NCBI GenBank assembly: GCA_024628785.1
Contig: CP102405.1
Location: 1,612,001-1,676,000 of the forward strand
Length of the DNA: 64,000 nt
Origin: Fusobacteria bacterium ZRK30
Lineage (GTDB): Bacteria; Fusobacteriota; Fusobacteriia; Fusobacteriales; Fusobacteriaceae
Direction of reading: 5' to 3'
Shown: piece after piece, positions 59,323 through 64,000 of the stretch
How positions within the stretch are numbered: the stretch's first letter is position 1
Layout of the letters: every line of letters begins with the position of its first letter
Notes under the pieces: model-generated
What the model was told of the DNA's origin: nothing
The model's database searches: none
Seen by the model: only the letters and a program-made list of their open reading frames with translations
Translations under genes and position numbers: made by a program

Positions 59323-60324
59323 CTATTTCTTTTTAAGATATTTTCTTGTGTCTAAACCTACAGCTATGATAATGATCAATCCTTTTATAATATACTGCCA
59401 ATATGGACTGATACCTATATATGTCAGACCGTAATTTATAACAGTAAAGATTATAACTCCTGTTACTACCCCGCTGATCCTACCGACTCCCCCGCTAAAG
59501 GAAACTCCACCAACGACACAGGCTGCGATAGCATCTAATTCATACATAAATCCAATATTATTTGTAGCTGATCCGATCCTTCCTGCTTCTAAAAATCCCC
59601 CTACAGCATAAAAAATTCCAGAAAGGATATATACCTTTAACAGATTATTTCTTACATTTACTCCGGAAACTGCTGCTGCTTCAGGATTTCCACCAATAGC
59701 AAATATGTTTTTACCAAATTTAGTTTTATTCCACAATACCCAAGTAATAACAGTTGCAATAGTAGCGTAGATTATCAAATATGAAAAACGGTATCCTGAT
59801 ATCCTAAAAACACCCTGGGTAAACTTTGAAAACCGGGGATCAAAGGATGCTACTGGAGATGCTCCTATTAGATCAAAATATAATGAATTAGCACCATATA
59901 CAATGATCATAGAACCTAAGGTTGCTATAAACGGCGTTACATGAAAAATCGCTATAACTATCCCATTTAATAATCCAACTATAGCACCGATTATTATAAC
60001 TAATAATAAAACTACCATTAGAGGCATCTCTCCTATATTAGGAAACACCTTAGTTGCAGCACTGGTAGATTGCAGAAGTGATGCCGATATCAGAGCAGCC
60101 ATTCCAACTTGACGTCCTGCAGACAGATCTGTTCCCTGGGTTACAATAAGACCGGCAACTCCTAAGGCAATAATTATTCTAACTGATGACTGGGTCAATA
60201 TATTGGTTAAATTTCTAACCGATAAAAACGTCGGTTCCTTCATAACTATAAATACCAGTAAAGCTATCAATACCAGGTATATCGCGTTTTCTGTTCCCCA
60301 ATTCTTTACTTTTTTCTTATCCAT
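59323..60324 (-). CDS. mglC: Galactose/methyl galactoside ABC transporter permease
   Basis: 333-aa permease of the ribose/galactose (RbsC/MglC) family with about nine hydrophobic segments. The family signature is GGISFSGGVGRISG-like, here VVGGVSFSGGVGRISGVVTG. GTDLSAGRQVGMAALISASL and FAIGGNPEAAAVSGVNV are also typical, and NPEAAxxSGI is the ATPase contact. It is the third gene of mglBAC, 14 bp after mglA. AGGAAATAT-type SD precedes the ATG. Sugar specificity is taken from the operon as a whole. Confidence 0.92.
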   Translation of the reverse strand: MDKKKVKNWGTENAIYLVLIALLVFIVMKEPTFLSVRNLTNILTQSSVRIIIALGVAGLIVTQGTDLSAGRQVGMAALISASLLQSTSAATKVFPNIGEMPLMVVLLLVIIIGAIVGLLNGIVIAIFHVTPFIATLGSMIIVYGANSLYFDLIGASPVASFDPRFSKFTQGVFRISGYRFSYLIIYATIATVITWVLWNKTKFGKNIFAIGGNPEAAAVSGVNVRNNLLKVYILSGIFYAVGGFLEAGRIGSATNNIGFMYELDAIAACVVGGVSFSGGVGRISGVVTGVIIFTVINYGLTYIGISPYWQYIIKGLIIIIAVGLDTRKYLKKK

Positions 60325-60338
60325 ATTTCCTCCAAATA

Positions 60339-61838
60339 TTATAAAAATTTAGCTGACAAGGTCATTATTTCTTCTTGTGTGGTTTTATTTGTATCTACTA
60401 TCCCTGCTATCCTTCCATTACTCATAACCAGTATCCTGTCGGTTGTACCCATGAGCTCTGGCATCTCAGATGAAATTATTATTATTCCCTTATCTTTTTT
60501 TGCCAGTTCATTCATAAGTTGATATATTTCAAACTTAGCTCCTACATCTATCCCCCTAGTCGGCTCATCCAACATCAATATTTCAGGATTTGTAAGTAAC
60601 CACCTTCCAATGATAACCTTTTGCTGATTCCCCCCAGACAGACTTCCAATATGGGTTTTTTGAGTAGGAGTTTTCACCCTCATACTGTCTATAACCCACT
60701 CTGTATCTACTTTCATCTTTTTATCATCTAAAAAATGTCCAAGCCCTTGATAAATATCAACATTTGATATAACAGAATTAAAGGTTATATCCAACCCTGC
60801 AAAGATTCCTGTAGATCTTCTTTCCTCTGTAACTAGTGCAAACCCGTTTTTTATAGCTTCATGGGGATTTTTATTATTAACAACCTTGCCGTCTAATATT
60901 ATTACCCCTGTTTCCCTTTCCCTCATTCCAAAGATAGATTCCAATATCTCAGTTCTTTTAGCTCCTACCAGCCCCGCTATTCCCAGGATCTCCCCTTTAC
61001 GTAGTTTAAAGTTTATACCTTTGAAGGATGGCTGTTGTTTAGCTGTAAAGTCTTTTATCTCCAAGATTACTTCTTTAGGAACATTGGTTTTAGGAGGGAA
61101 TCTTTCACTGAGATCCCTTCCTACCATCATATTAATAATGATGTCTGTAGTAAGGTCTTTGGAGTTATCGGTAGAGATCCATTTTCCATCTCTCATAACA
61201 GTCACTTCATCAGCTATCTCCAAGATTTCCTCCATCTTATGGGATATATATATGATTCCGCATCCTCTATCCCTTAACTTATTGATAATTTTAAATAGGT
61301 GGGTCACCTCTTTTTCTGTCAATGAAGACGTAGGCTCATCCATCACTATAATTTTGGAATCGTAGGAGACAGCCTTTGCTATCTCTAACATCTGCATCTC
61401 TGAAACAGACAATTCTCCGACCTTCTTCTTTGGATCTATATCGATATCCAATTCATCAAATATTTTTTTGGTATCATCATACATCTTCTTCTCATCTATA
61501 AAAAAACCTTTTTGAGGATACCTTCCAAGCCATATATTATCCATAACATTTCTCTGTAACACTTGATTTAACTCCTGATGAACCATAGATACTCCACTGT
61601 CTAAAGCCTCTTTAGGAGAGGTGAAATTTATTTCTTTTCCGCAAAATATAATCTCTCCATGATCTTTTCGATAGATACCAAAAAGACATTTCATCAGGGT
61701 AGATTTTCCTGCTCCATTTTCTCCCATAAGTGCGTGAACACTAGCCTTCTTTATTTGAATGGTAACCTTATCCAGAGCTTTTACTCCCGGAAACTCCTTG
61801 GTTATTTCCTTCATCTCCAAAAGAAATTTTTCTTCCAT
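60339..61838 (-). CDS. mglA: Galactose/methyl galactoside ABC transporter ATP-binding protein
   Basis: 499-aa double ATPase. The first domain has Walker [11 protein letters not shown], signature [15 protein letters not shown] and Walker [12 protein letters not shown]. The second has a degenerate GLVGAKRTE in place of Walker A, signature [15 protein letters not shown] and [15 protein letters not shown]. This is the usual form of MglA/RbsA-type proteins. It energises MglC. GGAGGAGGATC precedes the ATG. It is separated from mglB by a small hairpin, which should make more MglB than MglA. Confidence 0.94.
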   Translation of the reverse strand: MEEKFLLEMKEITKEFPGVKALDKVTIQIKKASVHALMGENGAGKSTLMKCLFGIYRKDHGEIIFCGKEINFTSPKEALDSGVSMVHQELNQVLQRNVMDNIWLGRYPQKGFFIDEKKMYDDTKKIFDELDIDIDPKKKVGELSVSEMQMLEIAKAVSYDSKIIVMDEPTSSLTEKEVTHLFKIINKLRDRGCGIIYISHKMEEILEIADEVTVMRDGKWISTDNSKDLTTDIIINMMVGRDLSERFPPKTNVPKEVILEIKDFTAKQQPSFKGINFKLRKGEILGIAGLVGAKRTEILESIFGMRERETGVIILDGKVVNNKNPHEAIKNGFALVTEERRSTGIFAGLDITFNSVISNVDIYQGLGHFLDDKKMKVDTEWVIDSMRVKTPTQKTHIGSLSGGNQQKVIIGRWLLTNPEILMLDEPTRGIDVGAKFEIYQLMNELAKKDKGIIIISSEMPELMGTTDRILVMSNGRIAGIVDTNKTTQEEIMTLSAKFL

Positions 61839-61864
61839 TTTTAAGATCCTCCTCCTATAAAATA

Positions 61865-61888
61865 AAGCTGGGTGATAAAACCCAGCTT
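61865..61888 (-). terminator. Intercistronic hairpin between mglB and mglA
   Basis: AAGCTGGGT pairs with ACCCAGCTT around a 6-nt loop, with a weak T tail. Such hairpins between the binding-protein and ATPase genes protect or favour the upstream mRNA and reduce downstream expression. Confidence 0.75.
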
Positions 61889-61895
61889 AAATATA

Positions 61896-62909
61896 TTATT
61901 TAAAATCCGCAAGATTATCTTTGTCTACACCTATATAAGGGACTCTTACAGCTTTTTTATCATCTAATTTCCACTCTGTTCCTTCAAGGGGCTCTTTCCC
62001 CACAGCTAAGTTATAAGAAAGGTCAAAGGTAGCTTGGGCTTGGTTTTTAGCATCATTTAAAACAGTTCCCTCTAATTCTCCCCTTTCAACCATTGCAAGA
62101 GCTTCTGGAAGAGCATCTATTCCGAATACCGGTATATCCGATCTTCCGGCTGCTTTTAATGACTCTATTGCTCCGAATGCCATCCCATCATTATTTGCTA
62201 TAACTACCTCAATCTTATCTTTATTAGGGCCTGCAATCCATGCATCCATCTTATCTTTAGCCATTGCTGTATCCCACATTGCTGTATCTAAATGTAATGC
62301 TTCTGTATCTATACCTTTTTCATTTAAAGTCTTTACTGCCCATTCAGTTCTGGCTTCAGCATCTGGATGACCAGGTTCTCCTTTTAGCAATACAAATTGA
62401 ATCTTTCCATCTTTATTTAAATCCCATTTATCACTGTTATTCATCCAGTGCTTGGCAATGAGTTCACCTTGAATTACCCCTGACTCCTTAGAATCTGTTC
62501 CCACATAGTATACTTTGTCATATGAATTCATATCTTTTTGAGATGGTTCCTTATTGAAAAAGACCACTGGTTTATTTTCTTCCTTAGCTTTATTGATAAT
62601 AGTCGAGGCAGAAGCAGGGTCTACTAAGTTTACAGCTAAAACATCCATTCCCTTAGATAAAAATACATCTATTTGATCATTTTGAGTAGACTGGTTATTT
62701 TGTGAATCTACCAGATCAAGTTTGATTCCTTTGGCACTTGATATTTTACCCAGATCTTGTCTCAACACAGACATAAAGTTATCGTCAAACTTATAAATAG
62801 CTACTCCGATCTTAGGTGCACTTTCACCCTCTGTAGTTGCTGATTTTTCATTTCCACCACAAGCTGTTATCGCTGCTACCATTGCCATTACTGCAAATAT
62901 TTTCTTCAT
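61896..62909 (-). CDS. mglB: Galactose/glucose-binding lipoprotein
   Basis: 337-aa periplasmic-binding protein of the MglB type. The signal peptide ends at AAITACGGN, a lipobox, so unlike E. coli MglB this one is probably lipid-anchored. Sugar-binding marks include [51 protein letters not shown] and [25 protein letters not shown]. The calcium-site-like DLNKDGKIQ segment of MglB is present ([14 protein letters not shown]). It is the first gene of the mgl operon. GGGGGATCTAT precedes the ATG. Confidence 0.94.
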   Translation of the reverse strand: MKKIFAVMAMVAAITACGGNEKSATTEGESAPKIGVAIYKFDDNFMSVLRQDLGKISSAKGIKLDLVDSQNNQSTQNDQIDVFLSKGMDVLAVNLVDPASASTIINKAKEENKPVVFFNKEPSQKDMNSYDKVYYVGTDSKESGVIQGELIAKHWMNNSDKWDLNKDGKIQFVLLKGEPGHPDAEARTEWAVKTLNEKGIDTEALHLDTAMWDTAMAKDKMDAWIAGPNKDKIEVVIANNDGMAFGAIESLKAAGRSDIPVFGIDALPEALAMVERGELEGTVLNDAKNQAQATFDLSYNLAVGKEPLEGTEWKLDDKKAVRVPYIGVDKDNLADFK

Positions 62910-63273
62910 ATAGATCCCCCTAAATTTTATTTTTAATACAATACCCTTTAATAAAATTTACCCCATGATTTTTTAAATGTCAAATCATTTTTAACTGAGT
63001 TAATAAAGTTATTTTCATTTTTATGTATATATAACATATATGATTTTTTGTTTTTCTTTACCTATAGGATATTAGGAGGATCTTTTAAAGCTATTATTTA
63101 TTTATTTTAATTTTAAATACTTTTTTTATAGTACGAAAAAGTTATTTTATAGTAAAAAATCATCAACAAAACTAATAATCACTGATTTATCAATTTAATA
63201 TATATATTTTTAATATAGTGAAAAAATTGATATTATACTTGTATAAATAAGATTTCAATAGGAGGAAATAAAA
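62910..63273. other. Divergent intergenic region, promoters only
   Basis: AT-rich spacer between mglB (minus) and a small plus-strand ORF. Both SD sites are at its ends (GGGGG near 62914-62918; GGAGG at 63261-63265). Several TATAAT-like boxes are present, but none can be assigned with confidence. I see no ORF or repeat copy. Confidence 0.5.
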
Positions 63274-63414
63274 ATGGCAAGAATTAAAAGAGCAGGAATA
63301 AACTTTTTAAACTTTTTCAGAGCAGAGGAGATCTTACCAGCTGAATTTAAAGGACATCATGAATTAGAAAACTTCGATAAGATTCAAAACACAGAATTTT
63401 ATATCAACTTCTAA
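63274..63414 (+). CDS. Small phenylalanine-rich ORF with its own terminator
   Basis: 46-aa ORF beginning MARIKRAGINFLNFFRAEEI and ending NTEFYINF. Seven Phe residues are present, with no signal peptide or membrane helix. GGAGG lies 8 nt before the ATG, and a strong terminator starts 16 nt after the stop. The FLNFF stretch resembles a phenylalanine leader peptide, but no plus-strand gene follows within the window, so a free-standing small protein is as likely. Not recognised. Confidence 0.5.
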   Translation: MARIKRAGINFLNFFRAEEILPAEFKGHHELENFDKIQNTEFYINF

Positions 63415-63429
63415 GAAGAATTTCAAAAG

Positions 63430-63463
63430 AGAGATCGCAGATTAGTTTGAATCTGAGATCTCT
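63430..63463 (+). terminator. Terminator after small ORF
   Basis: AGAGATCGCAGATT pairs with AATCTGAGATCTCT (one mismatch) around a 6-nt loop, followed by a T6 run. Confidence 0.85.
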
Positions 63464-63669
63464 TTTTTCATATCTATTTCATATATAAAGAAAGTTAGGA
63501 AAAATCTAACTGCAAGGGTCATCACCATAATTCTAATAATTTTTTCAGAAATTAAGAATTATGAGAGAAACTCGCTTTGCTCAGACAATCGGATATTTTC
63601 CTAAACTTTCTATACATATTCCATTTACGATATTTTTAAAATGTCGATTTTAATAATAATAGCCCTTAT
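63464..63669. other. Intergenic, nothing assigned
   Basis: This AT-rich stretch carries a short inverted repeat (GTTAGGAAAA near 63496 against TTTTCCTAAAC near 63600) and no ORF. The inverted repeat might mark the ends of a small element of about 120 bp, but no target duplication was identified. Confidence 0.3.
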
Positions 63670-63738
63670 TTACTTCTCTCTTAATTTCTTAGACTCCCTA
63701 ATAGCCTTTTTCTTATTTTTGTATTCTTCAAAATACAT
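63670..63738 (-). pseudogene. Short fragment similar to the C-terminal part of the next gene
   Basis: A 22-codon frame, MYFEEYKNKKKAIRESKKLREK, resembles LEEYKKDRRKALKEYKKLQKEK of the partial gene that ends 28 bp away. It has no SD. It looks like a remnant of a second copy of that gene's tail or a partial tandem duplication. Confidence 0.4.
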
Positions 63739-63766
63739 ATTAGAATGTTTTGACCCATATCAAATT

Positions 63767-64000
63767 TTATGATGTCCATATTTCTTTAAGGGTTTCAAAT
63801 ATATTTTGTTTTTCTTCTTTCTTCTTTTCTGCTTTTTCTTTCTCTTTCTGTAATTTTTTATATTCTTTAAGAGCTTTTCTTCTATCCTTTTTATATTCTT
63901 CCAACGGACCTAAATATATGGTTTTTTCAGTATCTATATTCAATCCATCAAGAAAAAGGTTTACTTTTGTTATAAATATGTATTTTTTGAATTTTACAGG
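63767..64000 (-). CDS. 3' end of an unidentified coiled-coil protein gene (partial)
   Basis: The last 77 codons of a minus-strand gene that begins beyond the right edge. The visible part starts PVKFKKYIFITKVNLFLDGL. From IYLGPLEEYKKDRRKALKEY it becomes a Lys/Glu-rich helix, ending TLKEIWTS. A terminal charged coiled coil is clear; the family is not recognised. No terminator was seen after it, and a related 22-codon fragment lies just downstream. Confidence 0.6.
   Translation of the reverse strand, partial: PVKFKKYIFITKVNLFLDGLNIDTEKTIYLGPLEEYKKDRRKALKEYKKLQKEKEKAEKKKEEKQNIFETLKEIWTS

Noticed and set aside
1-64000. tRNA, rRNA, CRISPR array, prophage or complete IS element
   Set aside because: I looked for T-arm GTTCRA patterns with cloverleaf partners, rRNA signatures, regular 25-40-bp repeats with spacers, and transposase motifs, and found none convincing.

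Overview
The window is AT-rich, Gram-negative-type bacterial DNA. Lipoprotein genes, a TolC-type efflux system, an OmpA/Pal-like protein and an LpxL-type acyltransferase all point to an outer membrane. The gene content fits a strictly anaerobic fermenter of the Fusobacteriota, most likely a marine type such as Psychrilyobacter, Ilyobacter or Propionigenium: HdrABC/Flx electron-transfer genes, class I two-subunit fumarase, malic enzyme, FabV-type enoyl-CoA reductase, PTS and mgl sugar uptake. The taxon is inferred from content; there is no rRNA in the window. I saw no tRNA, rRNA, CRISPR array or intact insertion sequence.

Layout. 1-9.05 kb (minus): a nine-gene operon, hdrB-hdrC-hdrA-flxD-flxC-flxB-flxA followed by soluble fumarate-reductase-like FeS and flavoprotein subunits. 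9.3-12.7 kb (minus): fumarase alpha, a 700-bp gap without genes, fumarase beta and malic enzyme. Both operons carry near-identical upstream regions with a Rex-like operator. Together they suggest redox-controlled malate dismutation: malic enzyme makes NADH, fumarase makes fumarate, and an Hdr/Flx complex could bifurcate NADH electrons to fumarate and ferredoxin. 13-29 kb: a small unknown gene, a flavin-reductase-like gene, ptsH-ptsI, fabV, a YihY-type membrane protein, a MacAB-TolC-type efflux operon, two oxidoreductases and a cluster of tandemly duplicated small lipoproteins.

29-39 kb is an amino-acid biosynthesis region in decay but with elaborate attenuation control. The arg operon (argC-argJ fragment-argJ-argB-argD-argF, minus) is preceded by two tandem arginine-rich leader peptides, each followed by a terminator. 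Its argC has lost its catalytic core in frame. The his operon keeps a textbook leader peptide (RHHHHC) and attenuator, but only pieces of hisZ, hisF and hisIE remain. Both pathways therefore look broken at this locus.

39-58 kb: GlpA-like dehydrogenase, RNA methyltransferases, pseudouridine synthase, Nudix, PHP phosphatase, and a tyrosine recombinase with a 28-bp dif-like site 70 bp beyond its stop. After these come radical SAM, HtpX, RlmF, a rhodanese and the fruRKA operon. 58-63 kb: class C acid phosphatase, a tiny membrane protein and mglBAC. The right edge holds a small F-rich ORF and the 3' end of a coiled-coil gene. A family of about 110-bp intergenic repeats (seven copies seen) sits at gene 3' ends throughout.
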